This document shows, piece by piece, positions 27,204-36,527 of a stretch of DNA of 64,000 nt (its first letter is position 1; each line of letters opens with the position of its first letter). The notes below the pieces were generated by a model. That model did no database searches. It was not told the DNA's origin and saw nothing but the letters and a program-made list of their open reading frames with translations. The position numbers and the translations under genes were made by a program. The DNA is from Flavilitoribacter nigricans DSM 23189 = NBRC 102662 (GTDB lineage: Bacteria; Bacteroidota; Bacteroidia; Chitinophagales; Saprospiraceae), in the NCBI RefSeq assembly GCF_002646595.1, contig NZ_PDUD01000026.1, forward strand, positions 1-64,000, read 5' to 3'.

Positions 27204-28664
27204 ATGATCAGTAAGCATTTATTTCTACTCATTTCCGGCATATTTCTCGGTTTGGTCCCGGTCGCCTTACAGGCACAGACCCCGGAGCACCTTAAGTATA
27301 TCGATGAATTCAAGGATATCGCTATCCGCGAGATGGAACGCGCCGGCATACCCGCCAGTATCAAACTGGCTCAGGGAATTCTCGAATCCAATGCCGGGCA
27401 GAGCTATCTGGCCCGTCGCGCCAACAACCACTTCGGCATCAAATGCGGTGACAACTGGAATGGGCGCACCATCTACCGCAAGGACGATGACTACAACGCT
27501 CAGGGTAAGCTGGTAGAATCCTGCTTCCGCGCTTACCGCACGGTAGAAGCTGGTTATGTAGCGCATTCCGAGTTTCTCCGCGATCCCCGCAAAAACTATC
27601 GCTACGGCTTTTTATTTCAACTGGATCCTACGGATTATCGCCGCTGGGCCTACGGTCTGAAAAAAGCCGGCTACGCCACCAGCGCCACTTATCCCGAAAA
27701 ACTGATCGATATCATCGAACGCTATCAGTTGCACCAGTACGATATGATGTCCACCATTGATCTGGAAAACCCGGGCAGCGAACTGATCGCCGGGGTGATC
27801 ATGCAGACCAATGACGTAAAATACACCCTGGCCACTCCGGAAGAGACCGTAGCGGATATTGCCGCCCGGACGGATGTTGCCCTGCGTAAGCTGATCGATT
27901 ATAACGAACACCTGACCAACGGGAACCAACTACTGAACGACGGTGAAAAAATATACCTGCAGAAAAAACGCAAATCCTACCGTGGCCGTCAGCAATACCA
28001 TACCGTTTCGGCCGGCGAAAGCATGATGGACATTTCGAATCTATACGGTATCCGTCTGGATAAACTTTACGAACGCAACCGGATGGATCCCGGCCAGGAA
28101 CCGGCCGTAAAAGCAGAGATCAAACTGCGGGGCGGTAAAGTGAAGTCCACTCCGAAACTGCGTCGCCCGGGTGAAGTGATCACGCTTCCGGATCCCGTGA
28201 TCGTGGATGATGATGACGATTTCCTGGAGCCGGATACGGATGATCCCGTAACCGAAACACCACCGGTAGTAAGACTGAATCCCGACCCGGTGGTAACGCC
28301 CACTAAACCGCCGGTGGTATCCGTACCGCCCAAAACGGAGGACAAGAATGATCCTTTTGACGAGCCTTTCGGCAACGGTGAGATCACGCCACCCTCCACC
28401 GAAGATCCGGACCCGCTGCCACCGCCGGTAGTGATCACCCGGCCTCCGGTAGTAGATAACCCGGTACCGCCGGTAATAACCGATCCGGCACCGACCCGGC
28501 CGGCCCCCGAGCCGACCCCTTCGGCCAGCTACCATACGGTGGTGAAAGGGGATACGCTCTGGAACATTTCACAGCGCTACGGCCTGACCGTTGATCAGCT
28601 AAAGCAATTTAATAGCCTCAACTCCAACACCATTAGCGTTGGCCAGCAACTCCGGGTAAACTAG
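27204..28664 (+). CDS. Exported glucosaminidase with LysM domains
   Basis: The 486-residue protein has a signal peptide (to about residue 25) and a FlgJ/mannosyl-glycoprotein endo-beta-N-acetylglucosaminidase domain (about 30-175). Catalytic Glu61 lies in AQGILESNAGQS, and NNHFGIKC and KAGYA are further family marks. LysM-like segments follow at about 190-290 (YHTVSAGESMMDISNLYGI). A linker very rich in Pro, Asp and Val (about 300-440) leads to a clear C-terminal LysM (YHTVVKGDTLWNISQRYGLT). It should cleave peptidoglycan glycan strands in the periplasm, with LysM anchoring. A very stable hairpin begins 5 bp after its stop codon. Confidence 0.92.
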   Translation: MISKHLFLLISGIFLGLVPVALQAQTPEHLKYIDEFKDIAIREMERAGIPASIKLAQGILESNAGQSYLARRANNHFGIKCGDNWNGRTIYRKDDDYNAQGKLVESCFRAYRTVEAGYVAHSEFLRDPRKNYRYGFLFQLDPTDYRRWAYGLKKAGYATSATYPEKLIDIIERYQLHQYDMMSTIDLENPGSELIAGVIMQTNDVKYTLATPEETVADIAARTDVALRKLIDYNEHLTNGNQLLNDGEKIYLQKKRKSYRGRQQYHTVSAGESMMDISNLYGIRLDKLYERNRMDPGQEPAVKAEIKLRGGKVKSTPKLRRPGEVITLPDPVIVDDDDDFLEPDTDDPVTETPPVVRLNPDPVVTPTKPPVVSVPPKTEDKNDPFDEPFGNGEITPPSTEDPDPLPPPVVITRPPVVDNPVPPVITDPAPTRPAPEPTPSASYHTVVKGDTLWNISQRYGLTVDQLKQFNSLNSNTISVGQQLRVN

Positions 28665-28668
28665 GGAG

Positions 28669-28726
28669 TGATCGTTGATAGCGTGGTTCTGCCGCTTGAG
28701 TGGCAGAACCACGCTATCAACGATCA
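28669..28726. repeat. 25-bp perfect inverted repeat (hairpin)
   Basis: Arms 28669-28693 and 28702-28726 are perfectly complementary over 25 bp with an 8-nt loop (GCTTGAGT). The hairpin lies between the glucosaminidase stop codon and the beta-barrel start codon. It has no T-tract, so it may stabilise or attenuate the mRNA rather than terminate it cleanly. Confidence 0.9.
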
Positions 28727-28763
28727 AAATGCTTATCTTGCGGTGAAACACAATTCACTGTAT

Positions 28764-29489
28764 ATGAAAAAGTGCTTTTTACTGATCTTCGGCCTGTTTG
28801 CGGTAACCCTCGGTATGAGTCAGAGTTCTGCTTTCGGCCTGAAAGGAGGCCTTACGATCGGGCTGCAGGAGTGGGGAGGATTTGAACAGGACCCGCTTTT
28901 GAAATACCACGGTATCGCCTTCATCGAATCTTACAACCCGGACGAACCCTTTGCGGTTTTTGCCCAGGCCGGGTTCCACCGAAAGGGCAGTGCTATTCGC
29001 AACCGGAACTATCGCGATCCCAATTCTACCGGTTTTGTCCGCCCACCCGCCCGCGAATTTATTTTCAACAATTTGTCTTTAACGCTGGGCGCCAAACAAA
29101 AATTCCTGCTCTCCGGTAATACCCAATGGTACTGGTTGCTGGGCGTCCGGGGTGACTACACCCTCGATACCAATCTCGATGAGTACAACGAGATCAATAT
29201 GTTCTATCCGATCTATCCGCTAGATAGTGACATATTCATCCGCGATTTCAACTACGGCATCACCTTTGGAGCGGGCCTCGACCTGCCGGTGGCCGACCTG
29301 ATGGGCATCCTGCTCGAATTTTCCGTCAATCCAGATCTTTCCTATCAATACGTGCAACCGGCCATCGGAAACGTTGTTGATCCTTATACCGGCGGTACCC
29401 GTACCATCAACGAACGCCGTATCCGTAACCTGACCTTTGAAGTAACCCTGGGCTTCCGCTTCCTGCGATTGGTAGAGTATATCGATTAA
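28764..29489 (+). CDS. Outer-membrane beta-barrel protein (porin family)
   Basis: The 241-residue protein has a signal peptide (CFLLIFGLFAVTLGMSQ). Short amphipathic strands follow, typical of the small OmpA/OmpX-like barrels of Bacteroidota: FGLKGGLTIG, FAVFAQAGFHRKG, WYWLLGVRGDYTL, YGITFGAGLDLP and FEVTLGFRF. The frame is open 32 codons upstream, but those codons cross the 25-bp hairpin, so the start at 28764 directly before the signal peptide is chosen. No specific function can be given. It may be cotranscribed with the glucosaminidase gene if the hairpin does not terminate. Confidence 0.85.
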   Translation: MKKCFLLIFGLFAVTLGMSQSSAFGLKGGLTIGLQEWGGFEQDPLLKYHGIAFIESYNPDEPFAVFAQAGFHRKGSAIRNRNYRDPNSTGFVRPPAREFIFNNLSLTLGAKQKFLLSGNTQWYWLLGVRGDYTLDTNLDEYNEINMFYPIYPLDSDIFIRDFNYGITFGAGLDLPVADLMGILLEFSVNPDLSYQYVQPAIGNVVDPYTGGTRTINERRIRNLTFEVTLGFRFLRLVEYID

Positions 29490-29599
29490 TCACTGGAAAG
29501 CAAGGTGGGTGCCTGCATTTTAGCCGGCGGATGAAAATTCGTCAACGGCATGCCTCTCCTGCACACCTAATAGTATATAAATAAAAAGCGTTGGAAAAC

Positions 29600-29630
29600 T
29601 TGCACAATGCTAACAAAAAATTTATATTTG
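29600..29630 (+). promoter_or_regulatory. recA promoter, Bacteroidota type
   Basis: TTGC (29600-29603) and TATATTTG (29623-29630) are separated by 19 bp and match the -33/-7 consensus. The expected transcription start is about 40 bp before the recA ATG. No LexA-like palindrome was evident around it. Confidence 0.6.
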
Positions 29631-29676
29631 CTAAACATTTTAACAAAAAGTTGAATCACCTCTTAAATTTCTAAAT

Positions 29677-30753
29677 ATGGCAGCGGATAAGGACGCCAAA
29701 ATGAAAGCGCTTCAACTCACCATCGACCGGCTGGATAAGACCTATGGTAAAGGTACCATCATGCGGTTAGGTGATAAGCAAACTGTAGAAGTAGAAACCA
29801 TCCCCACTGGTTCTTTAGGCCTGGATATCGCCCTCGGTGTACACGGTTACCCCAAAGGCCGGATTGTAGAGATCTACGGTCCGGAATCTTCCGGTAAAAC
29901 CACTCTGGCGATCCACGCAATTGCCGAATGTCAGAAAAGAGGAGGGATTGCTGCTTTCGTGGATGCGGAGCACGCTTTTGATCGTTTTTACGCCGAGCAT
30001 CTCGGTGTAGATACCGCTAATCTGCTGATCTCTCAGCCGGATAACGGTGAGCAGGCCCTGGAAATCGCCGAGAACCTGATCCGTTCCGGCGCAGTAGACA
30101 TCCTGGTAGTTGACTCTGTCGCCGCACTGGTACCCCGTAGTGAGATCGAAGGCGAGATGGGCGATTCCAAGATGGGATTACAGGCCCGACTGATGTCCCA
30201 GGCTATGCGGAAGCTGACTGGTACCATCGGCCGTACGGGTTGCTGCTGTATTTTCATCAACCAGCTACGCGAAAAGATCGGCGTGATGTTTGGTAATCCC
30301 GAGACTACCACCGGTGGTAACGCGCTGAAGTTTTACGCTTCTATGCGTTTGGACATTCGTCGCTCCGGCTCTGCTCTTAAGGACAAAGAAGGTAATGTAG
30401 TCGGTAACCACGTGAAAGTGAAAGTTGTGAAAAACAAACTGGCTCCTCCTTTCCGGATCGCCGAGTTTGATATCATGTTCGGAGAAGGTATTTCCAAAGT
30501 AGGCGAGATCATCGACCTGGGTGTGGATCACGATATTATCCAAAAAAGTGGTGCCTGGTATGCCTACGATGATGCCAAGATCGCGCAGGGGCGTGATGCC
30601 GCCAAACAATTCCTGCTCGATAATCCGGAAGTAGCGGATGAGATCGAGAAGAAAGTTAAAGCTAAGATCGCCGGACTCATGAATCCGGAAGAAGAAGATA
30701 CCAAGAAAAAGGATAAGTCGAAAGCCAATGGAGTGGCTACGGCTGAAAAATAA
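29677..30753 (+). CDS. recA: Recombinase RecA
   Basis: The 358-residue protein is a complete RecA, the ATP-dependent strand-exchange protein of homologous recombination and SOS induction. Walker A is GPESSGKT (residues 68-75), Walker B is [12 protein letters not shown], and the L1/L2 regions include [18 protein letters not shown] and [20 protein letters not shown]. The C-terminal tail is Lys/Glu-rich as in other Bacteroidota. The N-terminus [17 protein letters not shown] is conventional. A clear promoter precedes the gene and a terminator follows it, so it is monocistronic. Confidence 0.99.
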   Translation: MAADKDAKMKALQLTIDRLDKTYGKGTIMRLGDKQTVEVETIPTGSLGLDIALGVHGYPKGRIVEIYGPESSGKTTLAIHAIAECQKRGGIAAFVDAEHAFDRFYAEHLGVDTANLLISQPDNGEQALEIAENLIRSGAVDILVVDSVAALVPRSEIEGEMGDSKMGLQARLMSQAMRKLTGTIGRTGCCCIFINQLREKIGVMFGNPETTTGGNALKFYASMRLDIRRSGSALKDKEGNVVGNHVKVKVVKNKLAPPFRIAEFDIMFGEGISKVGEIIDLGVDHDIIQKSGAWYAYDDAKIAQGRDAAKQFLLDNPEVADEIEKKVKAKIAGLMNPEEEDTKKKDKSKANGVATAEK

Positions 30754-30798
30754 AGAAGCAATCTGCAACTACGACGATAGTTATAAGTTTAAGCTAAC

Positions 30799-30838
30799 GA
30801 TCCCGGAATCTTCCTGCGAAGATTTCGGGATTTTTTTT
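30799..30838 (+). terminator. recA terminator
   Basis: ATCCCGGAATCTTC and GAAGATTTCGGGAT form a long stem with one mismatch around CTGC, followed by a run of eight T residues. Confidence 0.9.
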
Positions 30839-31080
30839 GGTCACACTATTCCCGATACTCTCCTAAGGAACCTTCCCACGCTTCCCATTCCTTCTAGGTT
30901 CCACCGTATTTTCCTAGGAGTCGGTCGATAAAAGTGGTCATTTTGTGCTTTTGGATGCAATTTGTGAAGGTATTAGCAATTTTCGCGTCAGTTGGTTATT
31001 TCCTATTAAAGTGTTTTAAAATGTGGGATTTCCAGTCTGACCATCCATAAAACCGGAATCTTCCGTATAAATCAAAAATT

Positions 31081-31434
31081 ATGTGTCAGCGCAATCAGGA
31101 TCGTTACAGTAGAAGAAAACAGGCTTCAGAAAAAATAAAGTTCTATCGTCATCTGCGCTCTTTTATCATTTTTAATATCATCATGGCCGGCCTCTGGGTA
31201 GCAGGCAGCGGACTTGCCGGACTTTGGGCCATTGCCCGTATCTGGGGGATCTTTGTCGCCGTTCACTACATTAAGGTAAACGGATTACCCGGTACCAAAG
31301 GGTGGCTCAGCAAAGACTGGGAAGACTGGATGGAAGCGAGAGAAAAACGCCGTTGGGATAACGAACCCGAAACCATCGTAGACGAACCTTTCGAAATGAA
31401 ACAACCCCAGTGGCGGGAAAGAGACCTGGTGTAA
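31081..31434 (+). CDS. 2TM-domain protein
   Basis: The 117-residue protein fits the 2TM domain family of Bacteroidota. It has a charged N-terminus (RRKQASEKIKFYRHL), two adjacent hydrophobic segments (about residues 27-46 and 48-66), and a Trp-rich tail (WLSKDWEDWMEAREKRRWDNE). Related domains are found alone or fused to LytTR/histidine-kinase-like proteins; the function is unknown. No operon partner is evident. Confidence 0.8.
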   Translation: MCQRNQDRYSRRKQASEKIKFYRHLRSFIIFNIIMAGLWVAGSGLAGLWAIARIWGIFVAVHYIKVNGLPGTKGWLSKDWEDWMEAREKRRWDNEPETIVDEPFEMKQPQWRERDLV

Positions 31435-31460
31435 GAGTCAGTTAATATCTTAAACATACT

Positions 31461-31878
31461 CTAAGCGTTCTCAGCTACCGCCTCATCGCCGTATATATGC
31501 TGGTGAGAATCGATTGACCTTTTAGCCGGGATCTTGGCCATATTCCGCCAGATAATCATTCGCTGCTCGGTGTCAAAATTTCCGGCTGCCCCACCGCCTG
31601 AACGGTATTGCTCCAGTATGTAGACCATTTCGCCGAAGATATCGTCGTTGAAAAGCAGGTCGATGGAAAGACCATCGCCCTGTACTTCACCCAATCCTTC
31701 GCGGATGATCCCAACGCATTTGCCACTGTCTTTTTTCGCGATCAATAGATCGCCTTCCGGCACTTTACTTTCATAGTATTTTTGGGGATCTTATCGAGCT
31801 CTTTTCACTCAGTCTCTGAGTGACGGGCCAATGATCCTCCTGTTCCAGCAGATTCATATCATACAATGAAGTTCCCAT
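31461..31878 (-). pseudogene. Frameshifted hypothetical gene (two one-base losses)
   Basis: Three consecutive reading frames join into one protein-like sequence of about 139 residues. ATG at 31878 opens MGTSLYDMNLLEQEDHWPVT and continues to RLSEK. A one-base loss in an A-run (AGTGAAAAGAGC, near 31800) shifts to ELDKIPK. A second loss in CCCCAAAAATAC (near 31778) shifts to KYYESKVPEGDLLIAKKDSG, which runs to the stop at 31461. Restoring one A to each run rebuilds a continuous frame. The protein is not recognised and its middle (GDGLSIDLLFNDDIFGEMVY) looks like a soluble domain. Either the gene is decaying or the assembly has two homopolymer errors. A gene starting at GTG 31763 is the less likely alternative. 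Confidence 0.5.
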
Positions 31879-32208
31879 CTCAGTTGCTCCATTTACCCGG
31901 ATGAGGCTTAGGTTACGATTACAAGTGCATTCGGAGTCTGCTTTTCTCAAGTTAGAAAATATTTAAAAGTTTGCTTTCGTTTTAATTTACCTATCCAAAA
32001 GCTCTTTACTGCTTACGATTCGCCCGTCACCATAAAATGGAAAAAACCAGCCGCATAGAAAGCACTTAAGTACCGTTTGCTAGGTTCAAAAAACTGCATT
32101 TCAGATGTCGCTCATCCAACAGTAAAGCATTTTTTCCGCTATTCATCATAATTCACCTACATTTGGAATTGTTCTTTAAGTTATACCGGCTACTCTAAAC
32201 CACTGCTT
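31879..32208. other. Intergenic region, no gene seen
   Basis: This 330-bp AT-rich stretch separates the frameshifted gene (transcribed leftward) from a lipoprotein gene (transcribed rightward). The pseudogene frame stays open to about 31965, but without a start codon. No other element is visible. Confidence 0.5.
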
Positions 32209-32664
32209 ATGATTAGAAAGACATCCACTTTGATCGGCCTGATCGGGCTCCTTATGGTAAGTTGCAAAACTTACACTCCGAATAATCTACCCGATCACCA
32301 TTTGCATTTCGGAAAAGGCGGTGGCTTTACCGGCATGACCACCGAATACATGCTACTCAGAAACGGTCAGCTCTTCGTCCGTGAGGGGCGGGCCGGCTCG
32401 GGAGAATGGCGGGAAATGGAAAAAGTGGAAAAAGCCGCGGCTAAAGACTTGTACAGAACCTGGGAAAATGATGACCTGTTTAAGGTAGATGTGCGGGAAC
32501 CCGGAAACCTTTACTATTTCATGACTATGAAAAAAGATACTGCAGAGTTCCGACAAAGCTGGGGAGCCAGTGGTTATCAGCCGGACGAATCGCTTAAATC
32601 GTTCTACGGCCGCGCCATGGATCTGATCAGGACCGCAGAGTCGAAACCGGATACGCGAAATTGA
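32209..32664 (+). CDS. Small lipoprotein of unknown function
   Basis: The 151-residue protein has a lipoprotein signal with lipobox MVSC (Cys19). The mature part has strands such as FGKGGGFTGMTTEYMLLRNG and LYYFMTMKKDTAEFRQSWG and is not recognised. The GGGFTG ... YML pattern is common in uncharacterised Bacteroidota lipoproteins. It precedes the thermolysin-like protease gene by 59 bp on the same strand and may be cotranscribed with it. Confidence 0.78.
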   Translation: MIRKTSTLIGLIGLLMVSCKTYTPNNLPDHHLHFGKGGGFTGMTTEYMLLRNGQLFVREGRAGSGEWREMEKVEKAAAKDLYRTWENDDLFKVDVREPGNLYYFMTMKKDTAEFRQSWGASGYQPDESLKSFYGRAMDLIRTAESKPDTRN

Positions 32665-32723
32665 TCTTTCGGAAACCAATAATTGAAAACCCAATACCAT
32701 AAAATCGCCTTAATTATCTGCTA

Positions 32724-35700
32724 ATGAAAACTTTCACGCTTCGTTATTTCGCACTGTGTGGTCTGCTGTTCAGTACCGTCCTGCTGGCCGCCCAGATAAA
32801 ACCCCACCTGGACCTCGTTAAAAAAAATACAGGGCCGGCACACCGTCTGGAAGATATGCGTATTCAGCCTTTTCAGCCGGCAATCCCCACTACGGCCAGA
32901 CCCTTTGACATTACGGATTTCCAGTACAGAACACTTCCCCACCCTGTGCTACAAAAAAACACCAACGCCAGTATTAAGATCCAATATACCGATCGCAGCG
33001 GAACTCCGGCGGCCATTTACGGCGAGACTTCCGAAGCCCGTGCAGTAAGAGATACCGAACAAAAGATCTTTGTGCAGCTAAAAGCACTACGAGAATATCT
33101 CCGGATCGAAAACCCGGGACAGGAGTTTCGGATCGTTTCCCGCCAGGAAGGAAAAAATGGATATGTACACTATAAGCTGCAGCAATATCTGGAAGATGTA
33201 CCCGTCTACGGTGGCGAACTTACGATCCACCTCAGAGATAATGAGATCGAGTTATTAAACGGTTCTTCCTACCCAACGCCAAAAATTTCCCGCGTGGCGC
33301 CGGCTTACTCAGTCGAAAAAGCCCAACAAAAAGCCATGCTGGAAGCCCGAAAGATCACACCGGAGCAAAAATTGACCAAATTCCAACAGGAAGTTATGGG
33401 TCTACAAACCTTCCAATCAGAGCTTTTCATCCACTACCCGGATGGTCCCCAGGGAGCAGCCAGGTTGGTTTGGCGGGTAGAGGTAGTACCCAATGTATAC
33501 CACCGTGAGGCTTACTTCATCGACGCCCATACCGGCGATGTGCTCCGCCACCAAAGTCTGCTTTGCAAAGCGCATTCGGCTGAATTGCCTTTTAACGGGC
33601 CCGCCGTAGGCACCGCCACGGACCTATTAGGTCAGAACCGGACGATCAATTCCTACGAGATCGGCGGCACCTACCTGATGATCGATGCCAGCCGTCCTAT
33701 GTTTAATTCCAGCCTACAGTTTGACCCGGCCGACCCACGAGGTGTGATCTGGACCCTGGATGCAGAAGACCAGACCCCAATTGAAAACGATAGCTTCTCA
33801 GTTGCCCAGATCCTCGGCAACTCGCCCAATGACTGGGACAGCCCCATTGCGGTTTCGGCTCATTATAATGCCGGGCAGGCTTATGAGTATTTTCGGTCTA
33901 CTTTTGGGCGGAATTCGATCAACGGCCGGGGTGGTACGATCGTTTCCATCATAAATGTAACCGATGAAGACAGCACCAGTCTGGAAAATGCCTTCTGGAG
34001 TGGCTCTGCTATGTTCTACGGCAACGGGGGAGATGTTTTCCAGCCGCTGGCCCGCGCTCTGGACGTAGCCGGGCACGAAATGTCCCACGGTGTGGTACAG
34101 ACTACGGCCAATCTCGAATACCTCTCCCAATCCGGAGCCTTGAACGAATCTTTTGCGGACATTTTCGGAGCCATGATCGACCGGGACAACTGGCAGATCG
34201 GAGAGGACATCGTCAGCACGAATTTTTTTCCCAGCGGCGCGCTACGGGATCTTTCGAATCCACACAACGGCACGAACAATCCCAACCAGCATTTCTGGCA
34301 ACCCGAACACATGGATGAGTATGTCGATCTGCCCGAAACCGAAGAAGGCGATAACGGCGGCGTTCACATCAACAGCGGAATTCCCAATCGGGCCTACTAC
34401 CTGTTTGCTACCGCAGTGGGCAAAGATGTTGCCGAGCAGGTTTATTACAATGCACTGGACAATTACCTGACCCGCTTTGCGCAGTTTTCCGACCTCCGCA
34501 TTTCCGTACTGGCCTCCGCTGGAGAGTTGTACAACAATTCGGTCGTTCAGGCGGCTGCCTCCGCCTTCGACCAGGTTGGCATCACGGAAGAGGAGGCATC
34601 CGAAGAACCCGAAGACGTACAGATCAACCCCGGTAACCAGGTAGTACTTTTTGCCTCCGGAAATCGCCAGGCCCTTAACCTATACAACTACAACGGAGAA
34701 CCTATTTCAGAACCCTTTATAGATGAGAATGTGATCAGCAAGCCCAGTGTTTCGGATGATGGGTCCATTATTTTGTTTGTAGATAATGATCAGAATATTC
34801 AGTTGATTGAAATTGACTGGCTGGGCGGTACTTACACTCAATTGGCATTGACCGACGACGGTAGATGGCGCACTGCAGCTATCTCTAAAGACGGACGTTT
34901 ACTCGCGGCACTGACGGATGATTTTGACGACCAACTGTATATATATCGTTTAGATACGGGAGACGGCAGGGCTTACACGCTGGACAATCCAACTACTGCC
35001 GAAGGTATTTCTACGGGAACAGTCGCCTATGCGGACATTCTGGAATGGGGTTTAAACGGTAGTTCGGTCATGTACGACGCAAAATCCACCATCTCCAAAG
35101 TAGACGGTACCATTGAATTCTGGGATATCGGTTTTATCGATGTCTGGGACCCCAATACTGATAATTTTGGGAGTGGCTATATTACCAAGTTATTCACCGG
35201 TCTTCCCGAAGGTGTAAGTGTTGGCAACCCTACTTTTTCTAAAAACTCCCCTTTCATTATTGCATTAGATTACATTGATGAAACCGAAGGAACTTATTCC
35301 ATGATCGGGGTAAATGTAGTGACTGGTGAAACCGGGCATATCTTTAATAATAGTGATCTGAGTTTTCCGAATTACTCCGTAGATGATAGCGAAATAATCT
35401 TTGATGGATTCAATAGTTCCGGCAACCGGGTACTCGGCCGAATCGCCCTGGCTTCCGACAAGATCAATAGAGATGGCGATGCGTTCATTTTTATAAGCGG
35501 TGAATCGGGCGCGCGCTGGGGCATCGTATTTGCCACGGGTGATCGGGAACTGAGTACCGACACGGAAGAACTGGAGATCCAAGCCGCCGGTTTAAAAGCA
35601 TATCCCAATCCGGTACAAGATCAATTACAGATCGAGCTGGAAAGTCCGGCCGCGGAAATGACCAGTATCCGCCTATTCGATCCACTGGGCCGCAATGTAT

Positions 35701-35837
35701 ACTCCCAACAGGAGATGCTGAGTACCGGCTTACAAAAGCTGAGTTTGCCCCTCGGGAATCTTTCTCCCGGAAATTATGTTCTGGATATCCGACAGTCCAA
35801 TCGCCGCTGGGTAGAACGGATCGTCAAACTAAGATAA
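32724..35837 (+). CDS. Thermolysin-like M4 metalloprotease with T9SS sorting domain
   Basis: The 1037-residue secreted protease has a signal peptide (LCGLLFSTVLLAAQ), an FTP/PepSY-type propeptide (about 60-290) and an M4 catalytic domain (about 300-625). Zinc and catalytic residues are present: H451-E452-x-x-H455 in AGHEMSHGV, and Glu475 in ALNESFAD, 24 residues after the first His as in thermolysin. A propeller-like region (about 635-945) follows, with ISKDGRLLAAL-type blades. A type A T9SS sorting domain (AYPNPVQDQLQIE ... LSPGNYVLDI) closes it. It should be matured by loss of the propeptide and degrade extracellular protein. The propeller insertion between peptidase and sorting domain is unusual. 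Confidence 0.93.
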   Translation: MKTFTLRYFALCGLLFSTVLLAAQIKPHLDLVKKNTGPAHRLEDMRIQPFQPAIPTTARPFDITDFQYRTLPHPVLQKNTNASIKIQYTDRSGTPAAIYGETSEARAVRDTEQKIFVQLKALREYLRIENPGQEFRIVSRQEGKNGYVHYKLQQYLEDVPVYGGELTIHLRDNEIELLNGSSYPTPKISRVAPAYSVEKAQQKAMLEARKITPEQKLTKFQQEVMGLQTFQSELFIHYPDGPQGAARLVWRVEVVPNVYHREAYFIDAHTGDVLRHQSLLCKAHSAELPFNGPAVGTATDLLGQNRTINSYEIGGTYLMIDASRPMFNSSLQFDPADPRGVIWTLDAEDQTPIENDSFSVAQILGNSPNDWDSPIAVSAHYNAGQAYEYFRSTFGRNSINGRGGTIVSIINVTDEDSTSLENAFWSGSAMFYGNGGDVFQPLARALDVAGHEMSHGVVQTTANLEYLSQSGALNESFADIFGAMIDRDNWQIGEDIVSTNFFPSGALRDLSNPHNGTNNPNQHFWQPEHMDEYVDLPETEEGDNGGVHINSGIPNRAYYLFATAVGKDVAEQVYYNALDNYLTRFAQFSDLRISVLASAGELYNNSVVQAAASAFDQVGITEEEASEEPEDVQINPGNQVVLFASGNRQALNLYNYNGEPISEPFIDENVISKPSVSDDGSIILFVDNDQNIQLIEIDWLGGTYTQLALTDDGRWRTAAISKDGRLLAALTDDFDDQLYIYRLDTGDGRAYTLDNPTTAEGISTGTVAYADILEWGLNGSSVMYDAKSTISKVDGTIEFWDIGFIDVWDPNTDNFGSGYITKLFTGLPEGVSVGNPTFSKNSPFIIALDYIDETEGTYSMIGVNVVTGETGHIFNNSDLSFPNYSVDDSEIIFDGFNSSGNRVLGRIALASDKINRDGDAFIFISGESGARWGIVFATGDRELSTDTEELEIQAAGLKAYPNPVQDQLQIELESPAAEMTSIRLFDPLGRNVYSQQEMLSTGLQKLSLPLGNLSPGNYVLDIRQSNRRWVERIVKLR

Positions 35838-35908
35838 CTACGGCAGGCAGTCCATAGATCATCGAAGCGTTGAAGGAAGATCCTGCCGGTACACCTAAAA
35901 CTATTCTG

Positions 35909-36433
35909 ATGATTTTTGAAACTGAACGCCTGATCATTCGCGAGCTTGATCCGGCTGATATCGAAGCTTTTCACGATATGCAGGGCAACCCGAGGGTCAT
36001 GCGCCACGTCGGTGGCAAGGCCATGAGTCTTGAGGAAAACCAGACCGACCTGAAAGAAGTGATCGACGCCTATTCCAAACCCGACAATGATTTTTGGGTT
36101 TGGGCCGTCATCCGAAAAACAGATCACGAATTTTTGGGCACCTGCGCACTGATCGTTAACGACGAACAAGAAAACGAGATCGGCTTCCGCTTCCGGGAAA
36201 AATATTGGGGCAACGGTTACGGACAGGAAGTAACCGTTGCTCTTCTCCGGTACGGTCTGCAAGCGCTGGCAAAAGTCTCGATCGTAGCCTACGTAGATAA
36301 AGAAAATACCGCTTCGGTGAAGATTCTGGAGCGAAATATGGATTTCGTAAAAGAATTTTTCAACGATGCAGAAAATTGTGTGGACCGAAAGTATGTGCTG
36401 CATGCTGTATCCATAAACCAGACCGACCAGTAA
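35909..36433 (+). CDS. GNAT-family N-acetyltransferase
   Basis: The 174-residue protein is of the RimJ/RimL type: it begins FETERLIIRELDPADIEAF, has the acetyl-CoA-binding loop FREKYWGNGYGQEVT, and ends with a helix of the IVAYVDKENTASVKILERN type. It transfers acetyl from acetyl-CoA to an amine, with the substrate unknown. The start at 35909 is preferred over an upstream ATG because the family N-terminus begins with IFETERL. It is a single gene between the protease and a lipoprotein gene. Confidence 0.9.
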   Translation: MIFETERLIIRELDPADIEAFHDMQGNPRVMRHVGGKAMSLEENQTDLKEVIDAYSKPDNDFWVWAVIRKTDHEFLGTCALIVNDEQENEIGFRFREKYWGNGYGQEVTVALLRYGLQALAKVSIVAYVDKENTASVKILERNMDFVKEFFNDAENCVDRKYVLHAVSINQTDQ

Positions 36434-36527
36434 CCGGAAGCGGTTTGATTCCCGGCTCCGGCAGGGAGTAATTGCAAACAGCTTCCAAAATTTGTTTATT
36501 ATTGGCGGATCATCATTTATTCGTACT

